Assembly (NCBI RefSeq): GCF_014062345.1
Contig: NZ_JACGLS010000002.1
Span: 62,001 to 126,000 of the forward strand
Direction of reading: 5' to 3'
Length of the DNA stretch: 64,000 nt
Origin: Tenacibaculum pelagium
Lineage (GTDB): Bacteria; Bacteroidota; Bacteroidia; Flavobacteriales; Flavobacteriaceae
The position numbers and the translations under genes are program-made. The notes beneath the pieces were generated by a model. It searched no databases, was not told the origin of the DNA, and saw nothing but the letters and a program-made list of their open reading frames with translations. Numbering within the stretch: position 1 is the first letter of the stretch; every line of letters starts with the position of its first letter. Of this stretch, positions 17,017 through 26,625 are shown in pieces.

Positions 17017-17835
17017 TTATTTTCTAACGACTATTTTACTGTCAACCACATCTTTAATCGGTATAACAACCTTACCATCTCCAGTAGCTACTGTTAAACA
17101 AATGTTGTCTATTGCTACTACTACACCTTCTATATCATTAATAATTATCTTTTCTCCTATACCTATATTCTTTCTAGAATAATAACCGAACAACAATCTT
17201 GAAACCGCATCACGGGCTCCTAAACCAAAGGCAATAGTAAATGCTAAAAGAATAGAACCTATCAACATCAACAAATTACTTTTAATAACCGATGTATCAA
17301 CTCCAGCTTGATCTAATGCTGTTATTGATAAGAAAATTACTATTAAATAAAAAGCAATGTTACCTACTAAGTTACCTCCTGAAATTTCGAGAGATTTAAA
17401 CATTGTATGAATAGCTTTTTTAACCATAGTTCCTAAGTATGCCCCAGCCACAAAAATTCCTAGTGCCGTTAATAATTTAGGCAAGTAAGCGAAGAAACTT
17501 TTTATACCTTCAGATACAGCAGATAAACCAAACATTTCTGCACCAACCATAACAAACATAAAAATCAAGAACCATTTTAAAACAGCCAAAATTACATTTG
17601 TTAAAACGATATTTATTGTTGAATTTCCAAAAATCTCTGTTTTACTTAACTTCTTAGACCATTCATCAATTTTAGTTTTAGCTAAAGCTTTTCTAACAAT
17701 ATATAAAAACACCTTTATTAAAAGCCAAGAAACTATAATAAATCCAACAAAACCAGCAACTGTTGGTAACGTTTCAACTATATCTTCAAATGTATTTCTA
17801 AAGGGTTTTAAAAAATCTATTTGCAATGAGTACAT
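17017..17835 (-). CDS. MscS-type mechanosensitive channel family protein
   Basis: 272 aa with four or five membrane helices and a short C-terminal beta domain (GIGEKIIINDIEGVVVAIDNICLTVATGDGKVVIPIKDVVDSKIVV) as in MscS beta domains. It carries the conserved-TM-helix family pattern (ALGIFVAGAYLGTMVKKAI; IAFGLGARDAVSRLLFGYYSRK). The large cytoplasmic vestibule of MscS is missing, so this is a minimal family member. Third gene after the ECF sigma factor and a 63-aa protein (32-nt gap), suggesting a membrane-stress regulon (inference). Confidence 0.82.
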   Translation of the reverse strand: MYSLQIDFLKPFRNTFEDIVETLPTVAGFVGFIIVSWLLIKVFLYIVRKALAKTKIDEWSKKLSKTEIFGNSTINIVLTNVILAVLKWFLIFMFVMVGAEMFGLSAVSEGIKSFFAYLPKLLTALGIFVAGAYLGTMVKKAIHTMFKSLEISGGNLVGNIAFYLIVIFLSITALDQAGVDTSVIKSNLLMLIGSILLAFTIAFGLGARDAVSRLLFGYYSRKNIGIGEKIIINDIEGVVVAIDNICLTVATGDGKVVIPIKDVVDSKIVVRK

Positions 17836-17867
17836 AATTCTTTGTTTTTATTCTTAGTTAGTTGTAA

Positions 17868-18059
17868 TTAATCTTCTTTATCTTTTTTGTTAGAGCTCCC
17901 CCCACCTATTAAATCTGCAATTACATTTGGGTATTTTACCACAAATAAGTCTGCAACATCAATAGACAGTTTAATCATTGCCACATCATTAAGTACTTTA
18001 TCTTTAAGTACCTCTGGCAATTCTTCGTTATGTAATATTTTCTTAAATGGGTTATCCAT
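17868..18059 (-). CDS. 63-aa protein between sigma factor and MscS genes
   Basis: MDNPFKKILHNEELPEVLKDKVLNDVAMIKLSIDVADLFVVKYPNVIADLIGGG plus a charged Lys/Asp tail. Soluble and mostly helical, no cysteines, no membrane segment. Starts 5 nt after the sigma factor stop, the place where anti-sigma factors often sit, but it lacks a membrane helix or zinc motif. I recognise no named family. Confidence 0.65.
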   Translation of the reverse strand: MDNPFKKILHNEELPEVLKDKVLNDVAMIKLSIDVADLFVVKYPNVIADLIGGGSSNKKDKED

Positions 18060-18064
18060 AATTA

Positions 18065-18634
18065 TTACAGTTCGTTATATGCTTTAACAACTTTTTCTTT
18101 CGCTCTTTTTAAACGCATTTTTACTGCGCTATCTCCTAAATCTAATGCCAAAGAGATTTCTTTAATGCTCATATCATCTTGATATTTCATTAAAAGAATC
18201 ATTTTTTCAGCAACAGGTATTATTTCTAAAGCTTTCGCTAATTTATCAGATTTCAATTCAAATAATGTAGAGTCGTCGATTTCATCTACATTACCATCTT
18301 CTTTAATTTGATCGGTTACTACGGTTACTTTTTCTTTCTTTTTCTCTTTATTTCTTTGAACGTAATTTACACAGAAATTGTAGGTAAAAGAATATAACCA
18401 AGTAGAAAACTTAGATCTACCTTTAAAAGATCTTAATTTTACAAATAGCTGTATAAACACATCGTGGGTTAAATCTTGTGCCTCTTCTTTATTTTTAGAA
18501 AAGCCATAGCATTTATTATAAACCACGGGTGCATAACGATCATATAAAACAGCGAATAAATGAGTATCATTTTTTTCAACTATTTTACTAACCAGTTCTT
18601 CATCGCTTAATTTTGTTATATCAAGACTTTTCAA
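18065..18634 (-). CDS. ECF-type RNA polymerase sigma factor
   Basis: 189 aa. Region 2: YDRYAPVVYNKCYGFSKNKEEAQDLTHDVFIQLFVKLRSFKGRSKFSTWLYSFTYNFCVNYVQR. Region 4: LEIIPVAEKMILLMKYQDDMSIKEISLALDLGDSAVKMRLKRAKEKVVKAY. A charged linker (about 104-140) joins them. It redirects RNA polymerase to a stress or envelope regulon. It heads a three-gene operon with no recognisable anti-sigma gene and is divergent from rpoD across 223 bp. Confidence 0.92.
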   Translation of the reverse strand: MKSLDITKLSDEELVSKIVEKNDTHLFAVLYDRYAPVVYNKCYGFSKNKEEAQDLTHDVFIQLFVKLRSFKGRSKFSTWLYSFTYNFCVNYVQRNKEKKKEKVTVVTDQIKEDGNVDEIDDSTLFELKSDKLAKALEIIPVAEKMILLMKYQDDMSIKEISLALDLGDSAVKMRLKRAKEKVVKAYNEL

Positions 18635-18857
18635 CAGCTATCTTTAGTTCTTATAAGTGGGTTAGACATATTATCATTTAGACACCTTTTACATAAAAAA
18701 GTCACTAATTGTATCTAATCTCAAAATCAAATTTAACACTTCTTTAACAACTACAGAAAATTAAATAAAAAAGTTTCATCTTTTTGTAACATTATTGAAA
18801 CATCGTACGTATAAGAGTATGTAGGAAGATTAAGAATTTAAAACACACCTTAATTAC

Positions 18858-19721
18858 ATGAGACAACTTAAGATTACAAAACAGGTTACCAATAGAGAAA
18901 CCGCCTCTTTAGATAAATATTTACAAGAAATAGGAAAAGTAGATTTAATTACTGCTGACGAAGAAGTAGAATTAGCTCAACGAATTAAAGCTGGTGACCA
19001 AAGAGCCTTAGAAAAATTAACTAAAGCAAACTTACGTTTTGTAGTATCGGTTGCTAAGCAATATCAAAACCAAGGATTAACATTACCAGATTTAATTAAC
19101 GAAGGAAACTTAGGTTTAATTAAAGCTGCTAAGCGTTTTGATGAAACTCGTGGTTTTAAATTTATATCTTATGCTGTATGGTGGATTCGTCAATCTATCT
19201 TACAAGCGTTAGCAGAACAATCTCGTATCGTTCGTTTACCTTTAAACAAGATTGGATCGATAAACAAGATTAATAAAATGTACGCTTTCTTAGAGCAAGA
19301 AAATGAAAGACCTCCAAGTCCTGAAGAAATTGCTAAGAAATTAGACATGACTGTTAACGACGTAAAAGAATCTATGAAAAATTCTGGTCGTCACGTATCA
19401 ATGGATGCTCCTTTAATTGAAGGAGAAGATTCTAACTTATATGATGTATTAAACTCGGGTGAATCACCAAATCCAGATAAAACATTATTACACGAATCTT
19501 TACGTATCGAGATTAATAGAGCTTTAGAAACGTTAACTCCTCGTGAAGCTGATGTTGTAAAGTTATACTTTGGTTTAGGTGAACACCAACCAATGACTTT
19601 AGAGGAAATTGGAGAAACTTTCGATTTAACTCGTGAGCGTGTTCGTCAAATTAAAGAAAAAGCGATTCGTAGATTAAAGCATACTTCTCGCAGTAAAATT
19701 TTAATGACTTATTTAGGATAG
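18858..19721 (+). CDS. rpoD: Primary sigma factor RpoD/SigA (short Bacteroidota form)
   Basis: 287 aa: region 1.2 ([31 protein letters not shown]), region 2 ([37 protein letters not shown]...[10 protein letters not shown]), region 3 and region 4 ([50 protein letters not shown]). Region 1.1 is missing, which is usual for Bacteroidota and accounts for the short length. It recognises the TTG / TAnnTTTG promoters found throughout this window. Confidence 0.96.
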   Translation: MRQLKITKQVTNRETASLDKYLQEIGKVDLITADEEVELAQRIKAGDQRALEKLTKANLRFVVSVAKQYQNQGLTLPDLINEGNLGLIKAAKRFDETRGFKFISYAVWWIRQSILQALAEQSRIVRLPLNKIGSINKINKMYAFLEQENERPPSPEEIAKKLDMTVNDVKESMKNSGRHVSMDAPLIEGEDSNLYDVLNSGESPNPDKTLLHESLRIEINRALETLTPREADVVKLYFGLGEHQPMTLEEIGETFDLTRERVRQIKEKAIRRLKHTSRSKILMTYLG

Positions 19722-19814
19722 TATCACTGATGCTTTTAGCATAAGCATATTTGTAAACAATATATACAACAACAAATAGTTATTATAACTATTCGTTTTT
19801 TGATTAATGAATGG

Positions 19815-19840
19815 AAAACTCTCGAATTATCGAGAGTTTT
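19815..19840 (+). terminator. rpoD terminator
   Basis: AAAACTCTCGA/TCGAGAGTTTT, 11-bp perfect stem, ATTA loop, T-rich tail. Confidence 0.85.
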
Positions 19841-19872
19841 CTTTTTTATACAACCACCCTTTATGTTTTCAT

Positions 19873-19880
19873 TATATTTG
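19873..19880 (+). promoter_or_regulatory. -7 element of rpe with A/C-rich leader
   Basis: TATATTTG, exact consensus, 30 nt before the rpe ATG. The leader CTTAACAACACAACAACAAT (19886-19905) is identical to 1271-1290 before purH. No clear -33 TTG. Confidence 0.55.
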
Positions 19881-19909
19881 CTCAACTTAACAACACAACA
19901 ACAATTACA

Positions 19910-20566
19910 ATGAATAAACTTGTAGCTCCTTCAGTTTTAGCCGCTGATTTTGCAAACCTTCAAAGAGATATAGAAATGGTAAACGATTCGAAAGCCGATT
20001 GGTTCCATATCGATATTATGGACGGCGTTTTTGTACCTAATATCTCTTTTGGAATGCCTGTTTTAAAAGCCATTTCTAAGCACGCAAAAAAAATAATAGA
20101 TGTACACTTGATGATTGTAGATCCTGATAGATACATTCAAACTTTTGCAGACTTAGGTGCTGATATTTTAACTGTACACCATGAAGCATGCACACATTTA
20201 CACAGAACAGTACAAGCTATTAAAGCTGCAGGAATGAAAGCTGGAGTTGCTTTAAATCCTCATACACCAATTGCTGTTTTAGAAGACATCATTCAAGATT
20301 TAGACTTAGTATGTATTATGAGTGTAAATCCTGGTTTTGGAGGACAATCTTTTATTGAAAATACTTATAAAAAAGTAAGTCAATTAAAACATCTAATTGA
20401 ATTCACCAACTCTTCTACTTTAATAGAAATTGATGGAGGCGTAACTGATAAAAATGCAAATCAACTAATTGAAGCTGGTGCAGATGTTCTGGTAGCTGGT
20501 AGTTATGTTTTTAAAAGTGATAATCCAACCGATACAATTGAAAATTTAAAAAATCTAATAAACTAA
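19910..20566 (+). CDS. rpe: Ribulose-phosphate 3-epimerase
   Basis: 218-aa TIM barrel interconverting ribulose-5-P and xylulose-5-P in the pentose phosphate pathway. Start VAPSVLAADFANL, metal/catalytic motifs WFHIDIMDGVFVPNISFG, DVHLMI, SVNPGFGGQSF, and the phosphate loop EIDGGVTDKNANQLIEAGADVLVAGSYVF. The frame opens earlier at 19811, but that region is the rpoD terminator and the rpe promoter, so ATG 19910 is correct. Confidence 0.96.
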   Translation: MNKLVAPSVLAADFANLQRDIEMVNDSKADWFHIDIMDGVFVPNISFGMPVLKAISKHAKKIIDVHLMIVDPDRYIQTFADLGADILTVHHEACTHLHRTVQAIKAAGMKAGVALNPHTPIAVLEDIIQDLDLVCIMSVNPGFGGQSFIENTYKKVSQLKHLIEFTNSSTLIEIDGGVTDKNANQLIEAGADVLVAGSYVFKSDNPTDTIENLKNLIN

Positions 20567-20594
20567 AAAGAGGAGGCAATTGCCTCCTCTTTTT
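20565..20594. terminator. Bidirectional terminator between rpe and the CBS gene
   Basis: AAAAAGAGGAGGC/GCCTCCTCTTTTT, 13-bp perfect stem with AATT loop. It lies between converging genes and serves both. Confidence 0.88.
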
Positions 20595-21014
20595 TTAAAA
20601 CTGCTCTAACAAATAATTTATTAAATCAGTTGTTGTAACTATACCTACTAAATTATTATCATCAACTACTGGTAAAGCATGAAATTCTTTTTTAGCTAAA
20701 ATTTCCGCTACTTCTTTTATCTTTGTAGACGAAGTTACTTTTACTAAATTCTTAGCCATTACCTGATCTATTGTAAACATATTATACACAACTGTATCTA
20801 CATCAGTTTCATTATCATCAACAGCATCTGCAAAACTAATTCTTAATAAATCTGTATAACTTAACATTCCTACAATTTCTTTTCCACTCACAACAGGAAT
20901 ATGTCTTATACTGTTTTCTTTAAATAATTTTTCGGCTGTCATTAAATCATCTACACTACTAAGCGTTATAACATCTTTAGTCATAATTGCTGATACTGGC
21001 GTTCTTTTTTTCAT
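20595..21014 (-). CDS. Two-CBS-domain protein
   Basis: 139 aa made of two CBS repeats and nothing else: VSAIMTKDVITLSSVDDLMTAEKLFKENSIRHIPVVSGKEIVGMLSYTDLL (about 5-55) and IDQVMAKNLVKVTSSTKIKEVAEILAKKEFHALPVVDDNNLVGIVTTTDLINYLL (about 80-138). Such pairs bind adenine nucleotides and act as energy or redox sensors. The partner is unknown. It is divergent from the Crp-like gene. Confidence 0.88.
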   Translation of the reverse strand: MKKRTPVSAIMTKDVITLSSVDDLMTAEKLFKENSIRHIPVVSGKEIVGMLSYTDLLRISFADAVDDNETDVDTVVYNMFTIDQVMAKNLVKVTSSTKIKEVAEILAKKEFHALPVVDDNNLVGIVTTTDLINYLLEQF

Positions 21015-21140
21015 TTTTATAGAGTATTAATCGTTATTTTCTATATCAAATTTCAGAAATAAACTCAATAGAAAAACTGATTAAAATCATCATGATTTAA
21101 TTTATTTTTTTGTAAATTTTCACTCCAAAATTCCAGAAAA

Positions 21141-21773
21141 TTGATACAAGATTTAAAAAGCTATTATGGTTATTTGTTTGAGGATGAATTACTGAACGAA
21201 ATAGCCAAAACAGCCACTCCTAGGTCATTTAAAGCAAATACTACTATTATTGATGTTAATAGCTACATAACCTCTATTCCTTTACTTCTTAGTGGTGCTA
21301 TTAAAATTTTACGCGAAGACAAAGAAGGAGATGAATTAGCTCTTTATTATATTGAAAAAGGCGACACTTGCGCTATGACACTATCTTGTTGTGCTGGATT
21401 AACAAAAAGTAAAATTAAAGCTGTTGCCGAAACTGATATTGAGTTATTAATGATTCCGAAAGAAAAAATGTCGGAATGGTTAAGTAAATATAAAACCTGG
21501 CAAGAATTTATTTTACAAAGTTATCATTCGCGTCTCGATGAATTTATTGAAGCTGTTGATACGATTGCCTTTTTAAACATGGACGAACGTTTAATTAAAT
21601 ACCTAAAAGACAAAGCAATGATTATAGGTAGTGATGAAATAATTGCTACACATCAACAAATTGCGAATGATTTACACACTTCTAGAGTGGTGGTTTCAAG
21701 ACTGTTGAAATCTTTAGAAAATAAAGGAGAAATAAAGCTACAACGAAACCAAATTAAAGTTTTAAACGTTTAA
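21141..21773 (+). CDS. Crp/Fnr family transcriptional regulator
   Basis: 210 aa: N-terminal cyclic-nucleotide-binding fold (about 15-125) and C-terminal winged helix (ATHQQIANDLHTSRVVVSRLLKSLENKGEIKLQRNQIKVL). The sensor domain has a run DTCAMTLSCCAG with three cysteines; whether they hold an Fe-S cluster or sense redox is open. The start is TTG, with no suitable ATG nearby. Its stop overlaps the convergent M90 peptidase gene by 12 nt. Confidence 0.85.
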   Translation: MIQDLKSYYGYLFEDELLNEIAKTATPRSFKANTTIIDVNSYITSIPLLLSGAIKILREDKEGDELALYYIEKGDTCAMTLSCCAGLTKSKIKAVAETDIELLMIPKEKMSEWLSKYKTWQEFILQSYHSRLDEFIEAVDTIAFLNMDERLIKYLKDKAMIIGSDEIIATHQQIANDLHTSRVVVSRLLKSLENKGEIKLQRNQIKVLNV

Positions 21774-22577
21774 TTTGACCGATTTATAGTTAAGCATAAC
21801 TTCAATCTTCTTATATAATTTAGGGAATTTTTCTTGAAGGTCTTCTGGTGTTTCGAAAAAATGCTCCATAATAACTGCCACAAACTCTAGCTTGTTTGTT
21901 AAAGCATATTCTCTAAAATAATTAGATTGTTTTATAGCTTCTAAGTTTTCTTCTGAATTCATAAAACTGGTTATTTCTTCAAATACACTATAAAATATTC
22001 TTGCACTAACATCTTTAGATTTCCTTCCGTGAAAAGTTAAGGCATGAGTAAATTCATGAATTCCTAAATTCAAATTATCATTAACCACAACATCTCCAAG
22101 TAAAAAATCTTCCCAAGAGAACACAATCATTTTAAAAGCAGGATTAAATTCTCCTTTATGATATTGCTTAGTTATAAGCGAGTAGAAATTATTTGGATAT
22201 ACTACAATTTTATCAAAAGTCGTTGTTAAATATTTTCGCATACCAAAAGTTAATTTCACATAAGATGAGGCTATTAAAACCTTAGCCTCTGGGGTTAACT
22301 CAAAGTTTTCTCTTTCTACAAAATCGTATGTTCTAATAAATTTTGTTAATCTATGTTCGAAGTAACCTTTATGTTTATTACTTAACTTATTATAAAAAGA
22401 CACGTTATTAACTAAAAATTCTTTCTTTTTCTTTGGTAATTTCTTCTTAACCAAATACAAGTGTACAAATATTGGCTTATTAAAAAGATACACATAAATG
22501 GATTCAACTACATTAATTCCAGCACTTAAAAAGCCTAGCAAAATTGCCGAATATTTAATTATATAAATGTGCTTCAT
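21762..22577 (-). CDS. MtfA/M90-like zinc-dependent peptidase
   Basis: 271 aa with an N-terminal membrane helix (about 7-30). The zinc motif HEFTHAL is about two-thirds along, with a Glu-rich segment downstream (FEEITSFMNSEENLEAI). The preceding VVYPNNFYSLI...FKMIVFSWEDFLLGDVVVNDNLNLGIHEFTH fits the M90 family (MtfA, whose E. coli member releases the Mlc glucose regulator). A TM anchor and no Mlc partner here suggest another role. Convergent overlap with the Crp-like gene. Confidence 0.78.
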   Translation of the reverse strand: MKHIYIIKYSAILLGFLSAGINVVESIYVYLFNKPIFVHLYLVKKKLPKKKKEFLVNNVSFYNKLSNKHKGYFEHRLTKFIRTYDFVERENFELTPEAKVLIASSYVKLTFGMRKYLTTTFDKIVVYPNNFYSLITKQYHKGEFNPAFKMIVFSWEDFLLGDVVVNDNLNLGIHEFTHALTFHGRKSKDVSARIFYSVFEEITSFMNSEENLEAIKQSNYFREYALTNKLEFVAVIMEHFFETPEDLQEKFPKLYKKIEVMLNYKSVKLNV

Positions 22578-22688
22578 TATTTATAGTTTCCTTTAGCTAT
22601 GTAACAAATGTTACATTATTTAGTATAACGATTGTTTATTTTTAATATTCCTATTAAGAAGTAGCCCCCTTTTTCTTATCCCTTAAAA

Positions 22689-22719
22689 AAAAGCAGTAAA
22701 ATTAACTTTTACTGCTTTT
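22689..22719 (-). terminator. Terminator after tRNA-Arg
   Basis: AAAAGCAGTAAAA/TTTTACTGCTTTT, 13-bp perfect stem, 5-nt loop, T-rich on the minus side; 9 nt past the tRNA 3' end. Confidence 0.82.
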
Positions 22720-22727
22720 ATTTTATG

Positions 22728-22801
22728 CGACCGCGAAGGGATTCGAACCCCCAACCTTCAGAGCCGAAATCTGATATTCTATCCAGTTGAACTACGCAGC
22801 C
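22728..22801 (-). tRNA. tRNA-Arg (anticodon TCG)
   Basis: 74-nt cloverleaf: acceptor GGCTGCG/CGCGGTC, anticodon loop TTTCGGC (TCG, reads CGA/CGN), T arm GGGGGTTCGAATCCCTT. It starts 10 nt after the yqeY stop on the same strand and has no promoter of the type seen at the other tRNAs, so it is probably made from the yqeY transcript. Confidence 0.95.
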
Positions 22802-22811
22802 AAATATCTTG

Positions 22812-23258
22812 TTATATTAAATTCTTACGAACCAACGTTGAAATTGTTTTTCCGTCTGCTTGACCTGCTAACTGTTTAGATACGATTCCCATTACTTTAC
22901 CCATATCTTTCATTCCTTCAGCTCCAACTTTTGCAATTGTTTCTTTAACCACTTTCTCAATTTCCTCTTCACTTAAAGCTTCTGGTAAAAATTGCTCTAA
23001 AATTGCTGCTTCAGCTAATTCTGGCTCAGCTAAATCACTTCTTCCTTGTTCTGAAAAAACAGCAGCACTATCTTTACGTTGCTTAACTTGTTTCTGAATA
23101 ATTTTCATTTCATCTCCTTCCGACAACTCTCCAGATCCAACTTCAGTATTTGCTAGCATAAAAGCAGATTTTAATGCTCTTAAAGCTGTTAAAGCTACAG
23201 TATCTTTCGATTTCATAGCTTCTTTCATTTTATCCATTACTTGTTTTTGCACACTCAT
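22812..23258 (-). CDS. yqeY: GatB/YqeY domain protein
   Basis: 148 aa, all-helical YqeY: KQVMDKMKEAMKSKDTVALTALRALKSAF, EIVIQKQVKQRKDSAAVF-type segment and AILEQFLPEALSEEEIEKVVKETI. It resembles the tRNA-binding tail of GatB, but has no amidotransferase core. Direct linkage to ftsZ and to a tRNA gene is a conserved flavobacterial arrangement for the first and a transcript link for the second. A terminator separates it from ftsZ. Confidence 0.92.
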   Translation of the reverse strand: MSVQKQVMDKMKEAMKSKDTVALTALRALKSAFMLANTEVGSGELSEGDEMKIIQKQVKQRKDSAAVFSEQGRSDLAEPELAEAAILEQFLPEALSEEEIEKVVKETIAKVGAEGMKDMGKVMGIVSKQLAGQADGKTISTLVRKNLI

Positions 23259-23280
23259 AATTGTAATTATTTTAATTAAA

Positions 23281-23305
23281 AAATTCCCGATGTTATCGGG
23301 AATTT
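23281..23305 (-). terminator. dcw cluster terminator after ftsZ
   Basis: AAATTCCCGA/TCGGGAATTT, 10-bp perfect stem with 5-nt loop, 23 nt past the ftsZ stop. Confidence 0.78.
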
Positions 23306-23327
23306 AAAAGTATATGTTATTTTTTAA

Positions 23328-25196
23328 TTAATCTACATTATCATGTAAAAACGAATTATTAGAACGTAACAAATCATTATTATCAGTATTTAATGCAGTA
23401 TCTGATTTACTAATATCAGATCGAGTATCGATATCTACTCCTAATCTTTTATATGCTGGCTGACGTTCAATTTCGTCGATATTCTTACTTACCTGATCGT
23501 TGAACTTATAATTAAACCCTTTCATTTTTTCGCGACGCTCTTTTGCTCTTTGCTTTAATTCTGAAACCGTTAAACTTAAAGGAGAAACTTCTTCGCTAAC
23601 TGTAGCTATATTATTAATTTCTTCTTGAGTTTTACTTTTTACTTCGAACTGTAAAGCTTCTTCAACTTCATCTTTTATTATTGGGGTAGAACTTTTACCT
23701 ATCGTAGGCTGCACATCAAAATCATCAAGAACATAACGTTTTTCTATTTGATGTCCTCTTGGTTTAACTTCTTCAGCTACCACCTCAATATTTTTAATTT
23801 CTTGGGTCGTTTCAACTAACTTAGAAGCTGGTTTAATTTCTTCGTAAGAATTCAACGGTAAATCAAACAATAAATCTTGTTGAACTACTTGTTGTTTTAC
23901 TTCTTGAACCTCTTCTTTTTGCTCTATAACATTAGTAATGATAAAATCATCTTCTGAGATTGTTTCAATCTCTATCTGATCATAAGTTACGTTTATGTTT
24001 TTAATAGCTTCAGTAGTAGTAATCAAATCTAACTTTGGTTCTACAACTTCTTCTTCTAAAACATGAACAACTTTAGCTTCTGGTTTACTTGTTAAAGGCT
24101 CATTAATACTTGGTGCAGACTGTACTTTTTGTTCAGTAAAATTATAAGTAGCTTTTTGCTCATCCTCTAAAGTATGTACAATTTTCTTAACCTCTGTATT
24201 TGTAATATTACTTTGTTGCTCTACTGCGAAACCAGTAGCAACAATAGTTACAGCTATTCCATCCTCTAACGATTCGTCTTCACCAATACCCATAATGATG
24301 TTTGCATCATACCCAGCTTCATCTTGAATGTAATCGTTAATCTCACCGATTTCATCTAAAGTAACTTCATTTTGTCCAGATACAATTAACAATAATACAT
24401 TCTTCGCACCAGTAATTTTATTATCATTCAATAACGGTGAATCTAATGCTTTTACAATTGCATTTTTAGCACGGTTTGCTCCAGTTTCTTTCGCAGATCC
24501 CATAATTGCTGTACCACTATTAGAAAGCACCGTTTTAGCATCATGTAAATCGATATTTTGCTTATAGTGATGTGTAATTACTTCCGCAATTCCTTTAGCA
24601 GCTGTAGCTAAAACTTCATCTGCTTTAGAGAAACCTGCTTTGAATCCTAAATTACCGTAAACCTCACGTAATTTATTATTATTGATAACAATTAATGAAT
24701 CTACATTTTTACGTAGTTCATCAATTCCATTTTGAGCTTGTTTTGAACGCATTCGACCTTCGAACTGAAATGGCATTGTTACGATTCCTACCGTAAGAAT
24801 ATCCATGTCTTTCGCAATTTTGGCAATAATAGGTGCTGCACCTGTACCTGTACCACCACCCATACCAGCAGTAATAAATACCATTTTGGTATGTGTACTT
24901 AGCATTTGCTGTATTTCTTGAATACTTTCTGCTGCTGCTTGTGCACCAACATCAGGATTTGCTCCTGCACCTAACCCAGAAGTTAAATGTGCTCCTAATT
25001 GTATTTTATTAGGAATTGGACTGTTCTCTAATGCTTGTGCATCTGTGTTACAAATTACGAAGTCTACTCCGTGAATTTGCTTGTTAAACATGTGGTTTAC
25101 TGCATTGCTACCTCCCCCACCAACACCAATTACTTTAATGGCATTCGATTGAGTTTTTGGCATATCGAATGAAATGTTATTGAATTCTGCGCTCAT
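23328..25196 (-). CDS. ftsZ: Cell division GTPase FtsZ with long C-terminal linker
   Basis: Tubulin-like GTPase forming the Z ring. The globular part (about 15-330) has [15 protein letters not shown], the tubulin signature GGGTGTG (113-119), NNNKL and the T7 loop region. About 270 extra residues follow: a Glu/Val-rich acidic linker with little predicted structure, a basic patch ([19 protein letters not shown]) and a conserved tail ending SFLHDNVD. Length 622 aa is far above the roughly 380 of E. coli; long tails are usual in Flavobacteria. It lies 82 nt after ftsA. Confidence 0.97.
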   Translation of the reverse strand: MSAEFNNISFDMPKTQSNAIKVIGVGGGGSNAVNHMFNKQIHGVDFVICNTDAQALENSPIPNKIQLGAHLTSGLGAGANPDVGAQAAAESIQEIQQMLSTHTKMVFITAGMGGGTGTGAAPIIAKIAKDMDILTVGIVTMPFQFEGRMRSKQAQNGIDELRKNVDSLIVINNNKLREVYGNLGFKAGFSKADEVLATAAKGIAEVITHHYKQNIDLHDAKTVLSNSGTAIMGSAKETGANRAKNAIVKALDSPLLNDNKITGAKNVLLLIVSGQNEVTLDEIGEINDYIQDEAGYDANIIMGIGEDESLEDGIAVTIVATGFAVEQQSNITNTEVKKIVHTLEDEQKATYNFTEQKVQSAPSINEPLTSKPEAKVVHVLEEEVVEPKLDLITTTEAIKNINVTYDQIEIETISEDDFIITNVIEQKEEVQEVKQQVVQQDLLFDLPLNSYEEIKPASKLVETTQEIKNIEVVAEEVKPRGHQIEKRYVLDDFDVQPTIGKSSTPIIKDEVEEALQFEVKSKTQEEINNIATVSEEVSPLSLTVSELKQRAKERREKMKGFNYKFNDQVSKNIDEIERQPAYKRLGVDIDTRSDISKSDTALNTDNNDLLRSNNSFLHDNVD

Positions 25197-25278
25197 AATA
25201 ACTTTTCTTTTTATTAATTCTTATTCATTTTACATTCCTATTTTAGGGAGTAACAGGAACAACTTATTCTATTTATTT

Positions 25279-26625
25279 CTATTCAGCGTTATCTAAAAAC
25301 TCTTTGAATTTTTCAGTGAATTTTTCAAAAATTGATTTAGACTTCTCTTTCGCTTTATACTCTTTTTCTACCACTGGCTCTTCTAAAATCTCTTCTTCTA
25401 AAGCATCATTTATTGGAGCAGTTACTTCAGGTTGATTTTCAACAACTTCTTCCTCTACTTCAATATCTTTTCTTAACCCTTCCATTAATAATCCAACTGC
25501 TGTTGCATATGACGGACTAGATAAAACGCTATCTGAATCTCCAGCTAAATGCTCGTTAGGATACCCAATACGCGCATCCATTCCAGTAATATATTCAACT
25601 AATTGACGTAAGTGTTGTAACTGAGATCCTCCTCCTGTTAAAACAATACCAGCTATTAGTTTTCCTTTTTGAGTTTCGTGTCCATAGTTTTTAATTTCCA
25701 AGTACACGTGCTCAATAATTTCTTGAACTCTAGCATGAATTATTTTTGATAAATTTTTAAGCGTAATCTCTTTCGGCTCTCTACCTCTTAATCCAGGAAT
25801 TGAAACTATTTCTGTTTCTTTATTCTCCCCAGGCCATGCGCTACCAAACTTAATTTTTAATAATTCTGCTTGCTTTTCAATAATCGAACAACCTTCTTTA
25901 ATATCCTCAGTAATTACATTTCCTCCGAAAGGGATTACTGCTGTATGACGGATTATACCGTCTTTAAAAATGGCCAAATCTGTTGTTCCACCACCTATAT
26001 CAATCAAAGCAACTCCAGCTTCTTTCTCTTCTTGGCTTAATACAGCAGATGCAGATGCTAAAGGCTCTAATGTTATATCAGACAAATTTAAACCAGCACT
26101 CTTAACACATCTTCCAATATTTCTAATAGAAGACACTTGACCTACTACAACATGAAAGTTTGCTTCTAAGCGCCCTCCATACATTCCGATAGGTTCTTTT
26201 ATTTCAGGCTGACTATCAACTTTAAATTCTTGTGGCAATACATGTATAATTTCTTCACCAGGAAGCATTACTAATTTATGTACTTGACCAACTAAATTTT
26301 CTATATCAAACTCATCAATTACTTCATCAGACTTTTCACGAGTTATATAATCGCTATGATGCAAACTACGTATATGCTGACCTGCAATACCAACAACAAC
26401 ATTTTCAATCTTTTGTCCAGAAACACTTTGTGCTTCATCAACAGCTTGTTGTATCGACTGTATTGTTTGAGTTATATTATTTACCACACCTCTTTTTACA
26501 CCTAAACTTTTGGCTTTACCAATACCTAAAACTTCAATTTTACCGTATTCGTTTTTACGCCCAATCATGGCAACAATCTTGGTTGTACCAATATCTAAAC
26601 CAACTGCGATTTTATTGTTTTCCAT
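25279..26625 (-). CDS. ftsA: Cell division actin-like protein FtsA
   Basis: FtsA tethers FtsZ to the membrane. Actin-fold motifs: VGLDIGTTKIVAMIGR, ALIDIGGGTTDLAIF and GIVLTGGGSQLQHL. An acidic linker (about 390-425) leads to the C-terminal amphipathic helix KSIFEKFTEKFKEFLDNAE, the membrane-targeting sequence. The ATG at 26625 is preferred to 26649 because MENNKIAVGLDIGTT is the usual start. It overlaps ftsQ by 14 nt. Its last 18 residues are closely matched by the 41-aa protein at 1025-1150. Confidence 0.96.
   Translation of the reverse strand: MENNKIAVGLDIGTTKIVAMIGRKNEYGKIEVLGIGKAKSLGVKRGVVNNITQTIQSIQQAVDEAQSVSGQKIENVVVGIAGQHIRSLHHSDYITREKSDEVIDEFDIENLVGQVHKLVMLPGEEIIHVLPQEFKVDSQPEIKEPIGMYGGRLEANFHVVVGQVSSIRNIGRCVKSAGLNLSDITLEPLASASAVLSQEEKEAGVALIDIGGGTTDLAIFKDGIIRHTAVIPFGGNVITEDIKEGCSIIEKQAELLKIKFGSAWPGENKETEIVSIPGLRGREPKEITLKNLSKIIHARVQEIIEHVYLEIKNYGHETQKGKLIAGIVLTGGGSQLQHLRQLVEYITGMDARIGYPNEHLAGDSDSVLSSPSYATAVGLLMEGLRKDIEVEEEVVENQPEVTAPINDALEEEILEEPVVEKEYKAKEKSKSIFEKFTEKFKEFLDNAE

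Noticed and set aside
19811-19909. Upstream extension of the rpe frame
   Set aside because: The region is the rpoD terminator hairpin and the rpe promoter; the family start is at 19910.
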